Assembly (NCBI GenBank): GCA_031269875.1
Contig: JAISYM010000039.1
Span: 1-55,498, forward strand
Reading direction: 5' to 3'
Length of the DNA: 55,498 nt
Source: Synergistaceae bacterium
Lineage (GTDB): Bacteria > Synergistota > Synergistia > Synergistales > Synergistaceae
Position numbers and translations under genes: made by a program. Numbering within the stretch: position 1 is the stretch's first letter; each line of letters begins with the position of its first letter. Below are positions 8,561-17,490 of the stretch, in pieces. The notes beneath the pieces were generated by a model. That model saw only the letters and a program-made list of their open reading frames with translations. It had not been told where the DNA came from and searched no databases.

Positions 8561-10195
8561 TTGTCCATTCAAGACGTCTTGAATCTTTTGGGCGGTGTGG
8601 CGCTTCTGATATACGGGATAAAGATCATGGGTGACGCCCTTCAGGATCTCGCCGGCGACAACCTCAGGAAACTGATCTCATCCCTTACAGGAACGCCCGT
8701 CAGGGGCGTGGCGGTCGGCGCGCTGGTTACCGTAATCATCCAGAGCAGCAGCGCTACCACCGTGATGGTCGTGAGCTTCGTCCACGTCGGCCTCATGACA
8801 CTGTCCCAAGCATTTGGCGTTATAATGGGCGCAAACATCGGCACAACGATCACCGCCCAGTTTATGGCATTCAGCATCCAGCAGTACGCGATAGTCGCGG
8901 CCGTAATCGGCGCTTTCCTGACAGTAGCTGGCAAGGACAGGCGGCAGAGGCAATTTGGTTCAGGGTTGGTGGGCTTTTCGCTCCTCTTTGTGGGCATGGA
9001 CATGATGCAGAACGCCATGAGTTTTCTGCGAGGCCGCCAGGATTTTTTCAACCTCGTAAACGACAACCCAGTAGTAGGCCTCCTCGTAGGCGCGGGCGTT
9101 ACGATGCTGGTGCAGGCCAGCTCCGCTACGGTCGGGCTGACGATGGTGATGACGACTAACGGCTTATTGAGCCTCCCCGCGGCGATTGCGATCATCCTTG
9201 GGGACAACATTGGAACGACGATCACCGCTGTTCTGGCGTCGCTGGGCGGGAACCGCTCCGCGAAACAGGCCGCCGCCGCTCACGTCATGTTCAACGTAAT
9301 CGGCGCCTGCATTATGATGATCTTTCTCACCCCCTTTTCGGCGATGGTCTCGCGAACCTCGGATGAAGTCGCGCGGCAGGTGGCAAACTCACACAGCATG
9401 TTCAACATCATGAACACGTTGCTGTTCCTGCCCTTTGTAAACCAATACACCGCCTTTATCAGGAGGATTATCCCAGACGACAGAAAAGAAGCCGACGCGG
9501 CGCGAAACACGAGCTATCTCAACCCGAAACTCATCTCAGTCGCGCCCGCGGCCGGCGTCGACGCGGTGCGCAAGGAAATGGTCCGCCTGGGCTGGATAGC
9601 CTACGGCATGTTGAAGGATTGCTATAGAATCATTATAGAGAAGGAAAATAAGATCATCCCGGAAGTCCTGATGGTCGAGAAGACGATCGACGAACTCACG
9701 CACAGCATTATCAGCTATTCGACCGAGGTTGGGCAGACGGAGCTCTCCAGCGATCTTTCGCTCATACTGAACTCCTGCGCGAGCGGAGCCGGCGACATCG
9801 AACGCATCGGGGATCACTCCGAAAATCTTGTGGAAGCGGCGCAGTACATGCAGGAGAAAAAACTGAAGTTCTCAGGCAAGGCGCTCGCCGAACTCAGCGG
9901 GATGTTCAACCTAGCGCTTCAGGCGGTCGAAAAGGCGTTTAAAGCTTTGGAGTCCGAGGACAGCAATCTCTCGGACGAGGTCCTGGAGATAGAGCCTAAA
10001 ATAGATCAGATGGAGCGCGTCCTGCGCGCCCGTCACATAGAACGCCTGAACAGCGGGAAGTGCGAACCGGCTACCGGAGTCGTCTTTATCGACGTGCTGA
10101 GCAACCTCGAGCGCATCGGCGATCACGCCAGGAACCTGGCATTTATCGTGAAGGACGTCGAGCGCGTTCACACGAAACAGAGCGCAAAGCAGTAG
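8561..10195 (+). CDS. Na/Pi cotransporter family protein (NptA-like) with PhoU-like C-terminus
   Basis: A 544-residue inner-membrane transporter for sodium-coupled phosphate uptake or export. The N-terminal two thirds contain the duplicated family repeat, each with the conserved QSSSAT-type motif (IIQSSSATTVMV near residue 60, LVQASSATVGLTM near 186) and the GANIGTTIT / GDNIGTTIT partners. The last 200 residues are soluble and helical with two PhoU-like repeats containing DIERIGDHSENL and LERIGDHARNL. The start is TTG at 8561 behind GAGGGAGA. It is likely co-transcribed with rnj. The direction of phosphate transport cannot be read from sequence. Confidence 0.92.
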   Translation: MSIQDVLNLLGGVALLIYGIKIMGDALQDLAGDNLRKLISSLTGTPVRGVAVGALVTVIIQSSSATTVMVVSFVHVGLMTLSQAFGVIMGANIGTTITAQFMAFSIQQYAIVAAVIGAFLTVAGKDRRQRQFGSGLVGFSLLFVGMDMMQNAMSFLRGRQDFFNLVNDNPVVGLLVGAGVTMLVQASSATVGLTMVMTTNGLLSLPAAIAIILGDNIGTTITAVLASLGGNRSAKQAAAAHVMFNVIGACIMMIFLTPFSAMVSRTSDEVARQVANSHSMFNIMNTLLFLPFVNQYTAFIRRIIPDDRKEADAARNTSYLNPKLISVAPAAGVDAVRKEMVRLGWIAYGMLKDCYRIIIEKENKIIPEVLMVEKTIDELTHSIISYSTEVGQTELSSDLSLILNSCASGAGDIERIGDHSENLVEAAQYMQEKKLKFSGKALAELSGMFNLALQAVEKAFKALESEDSNLSDEVLEIEPKIDQMERVLRARHIERLNSGKCEPATGVVFIDVLSNLERIGDHARNLAFIVKDVERVHTKQSAKQ

Positions 10196-10257
10196 TCGCC
10201 TGGGTGATTTTATAAAATTTATATCGTTAATTATGATGCTGGGAGTGTTGTGACGAG

Positions 10258-11064
10258 ATGAGTGGGGAAACTATGTTCCTTGGCCTGTTGCAGGGCTTGA
10301 CGGAATTTTTGCCGGTGAGCAGCTCGGGCCATCTTGGAATAGCCAAGGCAGCTCTCGGGATCGACGACCCTTCGTTTGCGTTAGACCTCGTCCTTCATCT
10401 GGCTACCCTTCTGGCCGTCCTCATTTACTTCGCGGGGGACATTATATCCCTTCTGGCGGAGTGGCTGTGCGGCTTCTTTAACAGGCATGCCCGCGCCTGG
10501 GCCGGATGGCGTTTCGGCTGGGCGGTCATTTTAGGGGTCTTCGTGACAGCGCCTATAGGAATACTGATAGAGCCTCTCGCCGCCTATGCCGCGTCAAACC
10601 TGCTCTGGCTGGGCGGAAACCTGTGGATAACAGCGCTTCTGCTCCTTTCGTCGAAGTTCTTTGCCGGTGGAAACCGCGCGGTACGCACGAAAGACGGTTT
10701 GTTCGTGGGTTTCTTCCAGGGCATTGCCGTAATTCCGGGCATCTCACGCTCCGGTGCGACGATGTGGGCCGGACTGCTCTCAGGCCTCTCGCGTGACGAG
10801 GCGTTCAGATTTTCGTTTTTGCTGTCCGTGCCGACCATAATAGGGGCCGCGCTGTACGAGGCCGTTAAATTGGGAGGCGGCGGAAACTTCGCTCAGGCGC
10901 TGCCCGAAGGCTGGTTACCGGCCGCTGCGGCCGCTTTCGCAACAGGGCTCGTCTCGCTCTCGCTTCTCAGAAGAATCGTGACCGGCGACGCGTGGTGGTC
11001 GTTCTCCATATACAACATGATCGCCGGCGGGACAGCTTGTATTCTGTATTTTATGGGGGTGTGA
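10258..11064 (+). CDS. uppP: undecaprenyl-diphosphatase UppP/BacA
   Basis: An integral membrane phosphatase of 268 residues that recycles undecaprenyl pyrophosphate to the monophosphate carrier for cell-wall and surface polymer synthesis. Both family signatures are present: LLQGLTEFLPVSSSGHL near the N-terminus and FFQGIAVIPGISRSGAT near residues 152-168. Several hydrophobic segments follow as expected. GGGAG lies about 12 bases upstream of the ATG. The next gene starts four bases after its stop, so it belongs to the envelope-biogenesis run. Confidence 0.95.
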   Translation: MSGETMFLGLLQGLTEFLPVSSSGHLGIAKAALGIDDPSFALDLVLHLATLLAVLIYFAGDIISLLAEWLCGFFNRHARAWAGWRFGWAVILGVFVTAPIGILIEPLAAYAASNLLWLGGNLWITALLLLSSKFFAGGNRAVRTKDGLFVGFFQGIAVIPGISRSGATMWAGLLSGLSRDEAFRFSFLLSVPTIIGAALYEAVKLGGGGNFAQALPEGWLPAAAAAFATGLVSLSLLRRIVTGDAWWSFSIYNMIAGGTACILYFMGV

Positions 11065-11067
11065 CGC

Positions 11068-11319
11068 ATGCCTGCGATAATCAGAGGCTATTCGACTCGT
11101 TGGTTGATATTTTTGGCCTGTGTCATCCTGGGGACGTTCATCGGAATATTTTTTCAGCATTTTTCGACAACGGCGCCTCTCTTCAGGGACATAGTCAACT
11201 TTAACCTAGGCGTGAACGAGGTGGATCTGTTGGCGGTCAATTTCGGATTCCACTTTGGGCTCAGGATGAACCTGGGGACATTTTTAGGCGGCATCATAGG
11301 GCTTCTGGTTACGAGATGA
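11068..11319 (+). CDS. DUF4321 small membrane protein
   Basis: An 83-residue protein with a membrane segment at about 12-31 (WLIFLACVILGTFIGIFF) and a second hydrophobic stretch at the C-terminus (LGTFLGGIIGLLVT). It resembles the DUF4321 family, small proteins often encoded next to maf and division genes in Firmicutes-like and related bacteria. It lies between uppP and maf, overlapping maf by four bases (ATGA), so translation is coupled. Function unknown; the context points to the cell envelope or division. Confidence 0.75.
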   Translation: MPAIIRGYSTRWLIFLACVILGTFIGIFFQHFSTTAPLFRDIVNFNLGVNEVDLLAVNFGFHFGLRMNLGTFLGGIIGLLVTR

Positions 11320-11906
11320 CGATACGGATTCCGAACTTGGTGCTCGCTTCGGGAAGCCCTCGCAGGAGGGAGATTCTCTCTTCGCTTGGTCTTCCCTTCA
11401 GTGTTTTTACGAGTGAGGTTGACGAGACGCCCCTGCCGGGCGAGACACCCCGGGAGCTTGCCGTTCGTCTGGCGCGCCTCAAAGCGCTGTACGCGTCATC
11501 CAAGACGTCGGGCGTTTGCCTCGGCGCCGATACCGTAGTCGATGTGGACGGCGCCGCCTTCGGCAAACCACGCGATCGCGCCGAAGCCCTCTTTATGCTT
11601 CGGACTCTCTCAGGAAGGAAGCACGCCGTCCACACCGGCATTGCGCTTACCTCCGGTGCGATCGTCCAAAGCGGGTTCGAGACGACGACGGTCTTTTTTG
11701 GCCGTCTCTCGGAAGCAGAGATACGCGATTTTCTCGAGAGCGGAGAAGGGGACGACAAGGCTGGGGCCTACGCGATACAGGGCCGCGGCGCGCTTTTGGT
11801 CGAGAGAATAGAGGGCTGTTACTTTAACGTTGTGGGGCTTCCGGTCTTCAGGCTCAACGCCATGTTAAAAGAGTTTATAAATAGATTGCGTCGAGAGGAG
11901 ATGTGA
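11316..11906 (+). CDS. maf: Maf family nucleoside-triphosphate pyrophosphatase
   Basis: A house-cleaning enzyme of 196 residues that hydrolyses non-canonical or excess nucleoside triphosphates to monophosphates. It has the Maf signature LASGSPRRREIL near residues 10-21, the SEVDET segment, LGADTVVDVDG with the catalytic Asp region, and GKPRDRAEA. The family is linked to septum formation in Bacillus. It overlaps the DUF4321 gene at the start and precedes the DUF5693 gene by three bases, so it is part of the same operon. Confidence 0.93.
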   Translation: MTIRIPNLVLASGSPRRREILSSLGLPFSVFTSEVDETPLPGETPRELAVRLARLKALYASSKTSGVCLGADTVVDVDGAAFGKPRDRAEALFMLRTLSGRKHAVHTGIALTSGAIVQSGFETTTVFFGRLSEAEIRDFLESGEGDDKAGAYAIQGRGALLVERIEGCYFNVVGLPVFRLNAMLKEFINRLRREEM

Positions 11907-11909
11907 CGG

Positions 11910-13922
11910 ATGGCTGGAAGATGGGATGACGGCGAGTCCGCCGGCAATGAGATACAAACCGCAGGCGAGACCCTTACGATCGGAGACCGGCTGGAGGAGA
12001 TGAAGCGTCCGTTTATCTCCGCTGGCAGCCTCTTTGCGGTACTGATGCTTACCGCGCTGCTGCTCTCGTCGCGGGACATCTACAGGAGGCTTGCAGTAGA
12101 GTGGAGCCACAGGACGGTGGCTGTCGCGGCGGAGTATAAAGACGTACGCTCGCTGTCCGGGCAGGCGGGCAATACGCCGCACGCCGTTTTCGCCGAACTG
12201 GCGAAAAGAGGGGTGCGCGGGCTGACCGTTCAAGAGTTTACTGGAAGGGATCTCGCGAACGGTGCGATGCCCCTTTCTTACGGGCCGTTAGAGTCGTTTC
12301 CGGCGCGGATTCGCGAAGGTGTGAACAGGCCCGGCAGTCTCGCTTCTATCTTGGCCGACAAGTCAGTGGCCATTGCCCCGGCCACGCTTGAATACTTGAG
12401 CGTGAAGATACCGGCAAGCGTAAGATACGATAAGGGAAGCCAAGTTTTGATCGTCCTGCCTGGGACGATCGAAGAATTCGGCGACGCGGGGCTCATCCCT
12501 GATTTTGAGGCGCTGCGCTTTGCCGAGGACGAGCAAACTGCGGCCATATTCCGACCGTCGCCCGTTCCAGGCGTGGCGAGCGAGAGAGTCGCCGCCTCCA
12601 TAGCGTGGCTGAAGGGACGCTTCCCGTCAGTATTATGCGTGCTGCCGTCCGGGCAGATTGTAGCGGGATATCCGAACTTCGCGCCTGTCGCCGCCGTTTT
12701 GAAGGAAAACGGGATTGCGGCCGCTCAGGCGGAGTTTGTCCGGCAGGTAGGCGCACAGGCGCTTTATGCCGCGATAAAACCAGATATACTGCCGCTGCAC
12801 AGCATAACGAGGGATGAACTTATATCGCGCCTCCTGACACGCGATCAGGTGGTGGAGAGAATGGTGAGGGCGGTTCACGAGCGGTCGATCAGGCTCCTCT
12901 TGATGCGGCCGTATGAGCTGTACGCCTCGGGACGCCTCACTTATTTTTTGGAGGACCTGGATAAGATACAAAATTCGCTCACATCGAGGGGATATAGTTT
13001 CGCCTGGCCCGCGACGATTCCGCTTTTTACCGCCTCTTTTCTCTCCGCTCTCGCCACGGCGTTCGTATTTACGGCCTGCCTCTGGTTCCACGCGCGCAGA
13101 TACGTCACTCGCGAAGCGAGGAGGGCTACGCGCCTCGAAGCGTCGGCGCTCGTGATCTTCGCGATAATTTTAGGTTTGCTGACGCACAGGATTACGATTA
13201 TTTCCAGAATGTTGGGCGGCGTTACCGCCGCCCTAGCCGCGACCGAGGCCACTATCTGGGCGCTCGACAAGTACAGAAAACCGTTTGCGGGGCTCATCGC
13301 CGGACTTTTGATCGTATTGGCAGGCGGGCTCACCATCGCCGCGCATTACGGAACGGCTCTCGCCATGCTTCGCCTGACGCCGTTTTCCGGGGTCAAACTG
13401 ACGCTCCTGCTCCCGCCTCTTCTCATACTGGCCAACGACCTCAAACAGAGGGTTCATCCGGAGTCCCTTTCGCAGATATTGAGACGCCCGTCGGAGTGGG
13501 GGGAGCTCCTCCTGGTCGCCCTGCTCCTCGCAGCCGCCTTTATCCTCACGGTTCGCAGCGACAACGTCTCTTCCGTGCCCGGCTGGGAAATCAGCTTCAG
13601 GGATATGCTGGAGCGCGCGCTCGGCGTCCGCCCCCGCACAAAGGAGTTTCTGGTAGGGTACCCCTGCCTCGTCATCTATCACGCACTCGTCAGGAGGGGA
13701 TGGGCCGCGCGTTACAGGGAAGTATTCAGGGTTGGCGCGAGCCTCGCCTTCGCCTCCGCGATAAACGCCTTCTGCCACTTCCACACACTCCTGCCGCTCA
13801 CTCTGATAAGAGTTGTAAACGGTTGGTGGCTGGGCCTGGTCGTGGGCTTCGTGGCTATTGTCCTCATGGATTACATAGGAGGCCCGATATGGCGGAAGGG
13901 CGGCAGGGAGATATTCGAGTGA
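11910..13922 (+). CDS. DUF5693 multi-spanning membrane protein
   Basis: A 670-residue protein with a soluble N-terminal half flanked by one membrane segment (about 37-54, SLFAVLMLTALLLSS) and a C-terminal half of about eight or more hydrophobic segments from about residue 365 on. It fits the DUF5693 family, commonly encoded directly before csaB in Synergistota and Firmicutes. Its C-terminal WWLGLVVGFVAIVLMDYIGG is typical. The stop overlaps the csaB start in GTGA, giving strict translational coupling. A role in making or exporting the pyruvylated cell-wall polymer used by CsaB is inferred from this linkage only. Confidence 0.75.
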   Translation: MAGRWDDGESAGNEIQTAGETLTIGDRLEEMKRPFISAGSLFAVLMLTALLLSSRDIYRRLAVEWSHRTVAVAAEYKDVRSLSGQAGNTPHAVFAELAKRGVRGLTVQEFTGRDLANGAMPLSYGPLESFPARIREGVNRPGSLASILADKSVAIAPATLEYLSVKIPASVRYDKGSQVLIVLPGTIEEFGDAGLIPDFEALRFAEDEQTAAIFRPSPVPGVASERVAASIAWLKGRFPSVLCVLPSGQIVAGYPNFAPVAAVLKENGIAAAQAEFVRQVGAQALYAAIKPDILPLHSITRDELISRLLTRDQVVERMVRAVHERSIRLLLMRPYELYASGRLTYFLEDLDKIQNSLTSRGYSFAWPATIPLFTASFLSALATAFVFTACLWFHARRYVTREARRATRLEASALVIFAIILGLLTHRITIISRMLGGVTAALAATEATIWALDKYRKPFAGLIAGLLIVLAGGLTIAAHYGTALAMLRLTPFSGVKLTLLLPPLLILANDLKQRVHPESLSQILRRPSEWGELLLVALLLAAAFILTVRSDNVSSVPGWEISFRDMLERALGVRPRTKEFLVGYPCLVIYHALVRRGWAARYREVFRVGASLAFASAINAFCHFHTLLPLTLIRVVNGWWLGLVVGFVAIVLMDYIGGPIWRKGGREIFE

Positions 13923-15037
13923 ACCCCGTATCGCAACAATTTGAGTTGAAAGGCCCGAAGGATGAAGCGCCGGAATCGAGCGGCAAATCTTTCGACGTCC
14001 TGCTGGCCGGTTACTACGGTTTTGGAAATCTGGGCGACGAGCTTCTGGCCTCCGGAACGATCGATTTTCTCACGCGCGCCGGGATAAAGAGGGAACGGAT
14101 CGCTATCCTGTCCAAGCGTCCGCGCGAATCCTCCCGCGTGCTGGGGATAGAGGCGTTTGACAGGGGATTGGTCACAAGGTCATTAAATAAGGCCCTGTCC
14201 GCATCCATATCTCTGCTTATAGCTGGGGGCGGTATCTTTCAAGATTCTACGAGCGTAAGGTCCTGTTTCTATTACTGGGCGCTTGTGCGCAAGGCACGCA
14301 GAGCCTCGTGCCGTGTGGCCGCGATCAGTCAGTCCGTCGGGCCCCTTTCAAGTTTTCTGGGTAAAATGATGACACACGACGCCCTTTTAAAGTGCGCGTA
14401 CCTCTCCGTAAGGGATATCACCTCTCTCGAGCTCACGCGGACTTTGGGGCTGGAGGCCGATCTCTGCCCGGATATAGTGATGGCCCTCGATATTCCGAGG
14501 CTCCTACCCGCCGAAGATGGCGACATCTTGGTCAACGTCAGGCCGATAAAAGACGCGCGTGCGGCGCGAAATCTCCTGAAAGCGGCCTCTGCCTGCGCGG
14601 AGAGCGGAATGCGTTTAAAGGGGATCGCCCTTTCCGAGGAAGACAAGTCCGAATTTGAAAGATATTTTGCGAGCGGGGTTCTGCCCCCATGCGAGGTATG
14701 CCTCGTGAAGAGCTCCAAGGATTTTATAGAAGCCTCCGAGGGCGCTTTCGCGGCGATAGGTATGAGGCTCCACTTCGGAGTGCTCTCTTTGCTCCGAGGG
14801 CTCAAACTCGCAATGGCGCCATACGATCCCAAAGTCACGGACTTCGCCCGAAAGTGGGACGCGCTCTGCCCTGAATTCCGCGATGACGATGTTAACTCTG
14901 ATATAATGAGGCTATTGACAAAATCTTTGTTTAAGGATAAAAAACAGCCGGATCACGATAAGGCGGCGCGCGCTCTGGACGACGCTTTTAAGAAGGCGCT
15001 CAGCCTCGCTTTGGGGGATGTGTGGATGAATGAATGA
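13919..15037 (+). CDS. csaB: polysaccharide pyruvyl transferase CsaB
   Basis: CsaB adds ketal-linked pyruvate to a cell-wall polysaccharide, creating the ligand for SLH-domain proteins. The 372 residues show FDVLLAGYYGFGNLGDELL near the N-terminus, LLIAGGGIFQDSTS, the AISQSVGPL segment, and AAIGMRLHFGVLSLL near the C-terminus, as in the family. The start GTG 13919 overlaps the DUF5693 stop and is preceded by GGCAGGGAG; an in-frame ATG at 13889 is possible but lies inside the upstream gene. It overlaps the downstream transketolase-like gene by eight bases. In a diderm, CsaB implies that SLH proteins tie the outer membrane or S-layer to peptidoglycan-linked polymer, as in Synergistota and Negativicutes. 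Confidence 0.9.
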   Translation: MNPVSQQFELKGPKDEAPESSGKSFDVLLAGYYGFGNLGDELLASGTIDFLTRAGIKRERIAILSKRPRESSRVLGIEAFDRGLVTRSLNKALSASISLLIAGGGIFQDSTSVRSCFYYWALVRKARRASCRVAAISQSVGPLSSFLGKMMTHDALLKCAYLSVRDITSLELTRTLGLEADLCPDIVMALDIPRLLPAEDGDILVNVRPIKDARAARNLLKAASACAESGMRLKGIALSEEDKSEFERYFASGVLPPCEVCLVKSSKDFIEASEGAFAAIGMRLHFGVLSLLRGLKLAMAPYDPKVTDFARKWDALCPEFRDDDVNSDIMRLLTKSLFKDKKQPDHDKAARALDDAFKKALSLALGDVWMNE

Positions 15038-15857
15038 CGAGAGGAGAGACGAACTCGAAAAAATCGCTCTCGACGTTCGAAAGGATGTCGTGCGAATGGC
15101 CGGCGTCTCCAAGTCTTACGGCCTTTCCTCCGCGCTCTCGCTGGTGGAGCTCCTCGTTTATCTCTACTGGGAGCGCATGAAAATATTTCCCGGCGAGAGG
15201 AACAACCCGCGGAGGGACAGGCTGGTCTTAAGCAGCGGTTTCGCCGCGCCTGCCCTTTACGCCTGCCTCTCGAAACTGGGTTTTTTCGACAGGGAAGAGT
15301 TGTGGAGCTATCGGAGGTTAGGCGGTATGCTTCAGGGGCATCCTGATGTTCGTACGCCAGGTGTCGACGCCCCTGGCGGAACGAGCGGCTTGGGGATAGC
15401 CCTCGGCCTCGCGCTCGCTCTGCGTATGGCCGGATACGATGAGAAGGTATATTGCATAGTAGCCGCGGAAGATCTGCAAAACGGGGCGCTGTGGGAATCG
15501 ATCGACGCCGCCGCCGTCCACGCTCCAGGCAATCTAGTAATGATCGCGGAATCCAGGACACTTTCGGAGGGCGGCCCGGCAGAAACCAAAACACCGCTCA
15601 TAAAGCGCCTGGGCTCTTTCGGATGGTCGGCGAGTACGGCTGACGGGCACAATTTCGCCTCAATCGAGCGGGCGTTCCAGCCTCTTGAGGCGGCGGGCCG
15701 CGAACCGGCGGCGATTATCGCCATGACGGGCGGCCGGCGCGAATATTACGATGCCTTCGAATCGCGGACGCAAGATAAACCGCCTTCCATGGACGACATC
15801 GAAGAGACGCTGTTCCGGCTCGATAAAGAGGCGAATAAACGCGGAGGACAAAGGTGA
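15030..15857 (+). CDS. transketolase N-terminal-half homologue with degenerate ThDP motif
   Basis: A 275-residue protein with the fold of the N-terminal half of a split transketolase (DVRKDVVRMAG, SSALSLVELLVYLYWERM, RRDRLVLSSGFAAPALYACL, GGMLQGHPD). The canonical ThDP/Mg motif is altered. Where transketolases have LLGDGELQEG this has IVAAEDLQNG, and where they have DRNGLQIDG this has AESRTLSEG. The metal-binding Asp and Asn are therefore replaced by Ala and Arg. Length is normal and the reading frame intact, so it is a retained protein, not a decayed one. It overlaps csaB (8 bases) and the C-terminal partner (4 bases). Enzyme activity by the usual mechanism is doubtful; the role is unknown. 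Confidence 0.8.
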   Translation: MNDERRDELEKIALDVRKDVVRMAGVSKSYGLSSALSLVELLVYLYWERMKIFPGERNNPRRDRLVLSSGFAAPALYACLSKLGFFDREELWSYRRLGGMLQGHPDVRTPGVDAPGGTSGLGIALGLALALRMAGYDEKVYCIVAAEDLQNGALWESIDAAAVHAPGNLVMIAESRTLSEGGPAETKTPLIKRLGSFGWSASTADGHNFASIERAFQPLEAAGREPAAIIAMTGGRREYYDAFESRTQDKPPSMDDIEETLFRLDKEANKRGGQR

Positions 15858-16792
15858 ACAATTCGACAGGACGCAGTTACGATGGGGCGCTCGACGCTTT
15901 GCGCTTGATAAAATCGTCGAAAGACGACGCGGTCATCCTCGAATTAGGAAGGGTCTCGCGAGACCCGGACGAATCGGAGCTTGGCGGAATACAGGCGGGA
16001 TCGTCGGAGCAAAACGCGGCGCTTTTGGCGTCAGGACTGGCGTTTGGGGGCAACAGGGTCTTTATCTGGGCGCCAGGCTCTCCATCCTTTGTCGGGTGTT
16101 CATATGAGCAGATTCGAGCGTCTGTGGCTATTCCTAATTTAAAAGTAGTGATATTATCTTCCCATGATTGGACAACTCTTGACCATGACGGAGCGGTGGG
16201 GCTGATGTGGGAGGATATAGCTCTCATGAGAGTCATGCCGAATATGGCCGTCTTAGTTCCGTCCGATAGGAACAGCGCTTACGCCCTCACGCGGACTCTG
16301 GCGGATCACGACGGGCCCGCTTATGTGCGTTTGAGCGCGGCCGTAACGCACGAAATATACGAGTACGGCGACAGTGACTTTGCGGTCGGCGGCGCAAGGC
16401 TTCTCACAGAGGGCGACGGCGTGACGATAGTATCTTGCGGGGTCATGGTAAAAGAGGCGCTGGAATCTGCTAAAATATTACGGCAACAGGGGATTGAGGC
16501 TGAAGTTATCGACTGCTACAGCATAAAGCCCTTTCCTGAGAGAATGTTGGTCGCTTCGGTTCGGAGAACCGGGTGCTGCGTGGTGGCCGAAAAACATATA
16601 AACGCGGCCGGTTTGTACGGAGCGGTTACCGAGTGTCTAGCGAGAAATTATACTGTCCCGGTGCGGAGCGTGGCGATTGCCGGCAATTTCGCGCAAAGCG
16701 GCGCGCCCGAGGAGATACAGGAGTATTACGGCCTTACGCACAGGGAGATAGTTCACAACGTCGTCCAGGTCTGGGCGATGCGCAGGAGGTAA
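15854..16792 (+). CDS. transketolase C-terminal-half homologue
   Basis: A 312-residue partner of the preceding protein, matching the pyrimidine-binding and C-terminal domains of transketolase or DXS-type enzymes. It keeps the GSSEQNAALLASGLA segment with the catalytic-type Glu, EDIALMRVMPNMAVLVPSDR, the YVRLS segment, and the C-terminal GVMVKEALESAKIL and CCVVAEKH segments. The usual GATHQ-type His region reads GAVGLMWED, so an otherwise conserved His is absent. Start and stop are coupled to neighbours: it overlaps the N-terminal half by ATGA-type spacing and ends two bases before ftsE. Location between csaB and ftsEX suggests envelope work rather than the pentose phosphate pathway; this is inference. 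Confidence 0.8.
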   Translation: MNNSTGRSYDGALDALRLIKSSKDDAVILELGRVSRDPDESELGGIQAGSSEQNAALLASGLAFGGNRVFIWAPGSPSFVGCSYEQIRASVAIPNLKVVILSSHDWTTLDHDGAVGLMWEDIALMRVMPNMAVLVPSDRNSAYALTRTLADHDGPAYVRLSAAVTHEIYEYGDSDFAVGGARLLTEGDGVTIVSCGVMVKEALESAKILRQQGIEAEVIDCYSIKPFPERMLVASVRRTGCCVVAEKHINAAGLYGAVTECLARNYTVPVRSVAIAGNFAQSGAPEEIQEYYGLTHREIVHNVVQVWAMRRR

Positions 16793-16794
16793 TT

Positions 16795-17490
16795 ATGGAT
16801 ATCCGTTTCTCAGGGGTGAGTAAGATATTTTACCCCGATATAACAGCTCTTGAGGATGTATATTTAGAGATACCAAAGGGCGAGTTCGTCTATCTGGTGG
16901 GGCCGACAGGTTCAGGAAAGACGACGCTTCTGCGGTGTATAACGAGAGAAGTCGCGCCGACAAGGGGGCAGATCACGGTCGGCTCTTTTTCGCTGCGCAA
17001 GATCAGCAGGGTGGACCTTTCTATTTTCAGAAGGGACATAGGCATTATTTTTCAGGATTTTTGCCTCCTGCCGCACCTCAACGTATTTGAAAACGTCGCG
17101 TTCGTCCTCGAGGTCTTGGGCGCTCCGCCAAGGGAGGTCAAGGAACGTACCGGAGAGATACTGGATCAGGTGAACCTCTGGAGGAGGCGTTTCCTCTATC
17201 CGCCTCAGCTGTCGGGCGGCGAACAGCAGCGCGTAGCCGTCGCCCGCGCCATAGTGAACGCGCCGTCCGTCCTGCTGGCGGACGAGCCTACCGGCAACCT
17301 GGACCTCCATACCGCGGAGGAGATCATGCAGCTCATAATTTCCATAAACGCGCTTGGCACGACCGTCATAATGGCGACGCACAATCAGTATCTCGTGGAC
17401 GCTTACCGGCAGCGGGTTATCGGCATCAGATCCGGCCGGATTGTGAGGGATGAAAAGAGAGGGAGGTACAATCTGGATGGGGAGCTTTAA
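16795..17490 (+). CDS. ftsE: cell-division ABC ATPase FtsE
   Basis: The ATPase of the FtsEX complex, which converts ATP hydrolysis at the septum into activation of peptidoglycan hydrolases. The 231 residues show Walker A GPTGSGKTT, the Q-loop IIFQDFCLLPHLNVFENV, the signature LSGGEQQRVAVARAI, and Walker [13 protein letters not shown]. The PHLNVFENVAF wording is typical of FtsE. ATG 16795 is preceded by a near-consensus AGGAGGT at 16784-16790; an earlier in-frame start would lie inside the upstream gene. Its end overlaps the ftsX start by 14 bases. Confidence 0.95.
   Translation: MDIRFSGVSKIFYPDITALEDVYLEIPKGEFVYLVGPTGSGKTTLLRCITREVAPTRGQITVGSFSLRKISRVDLSIFRRDIGIIFQDFCLLPHLNVFENVAFVLEVLGAPPREVKERTGEILDQVNLWRRRFLYPPQLSGGEQQRVAVARAIVNAPSVLLADEPTGNLDLHTAEEIMQLIISINALGTTVIMATHNQYLVDAYRQRVIGIRSGRIVRDEKRGRYNLDGEL

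Noticed and set aside
13496-13918. Upstream in-frame extension of csaB into the DUF5693 gene
   Set aside because: The extension is an Arg/Pro-rich shadow of DUF5693; GTG 13919 has a good ribosome site and overlaps the upstream stop.
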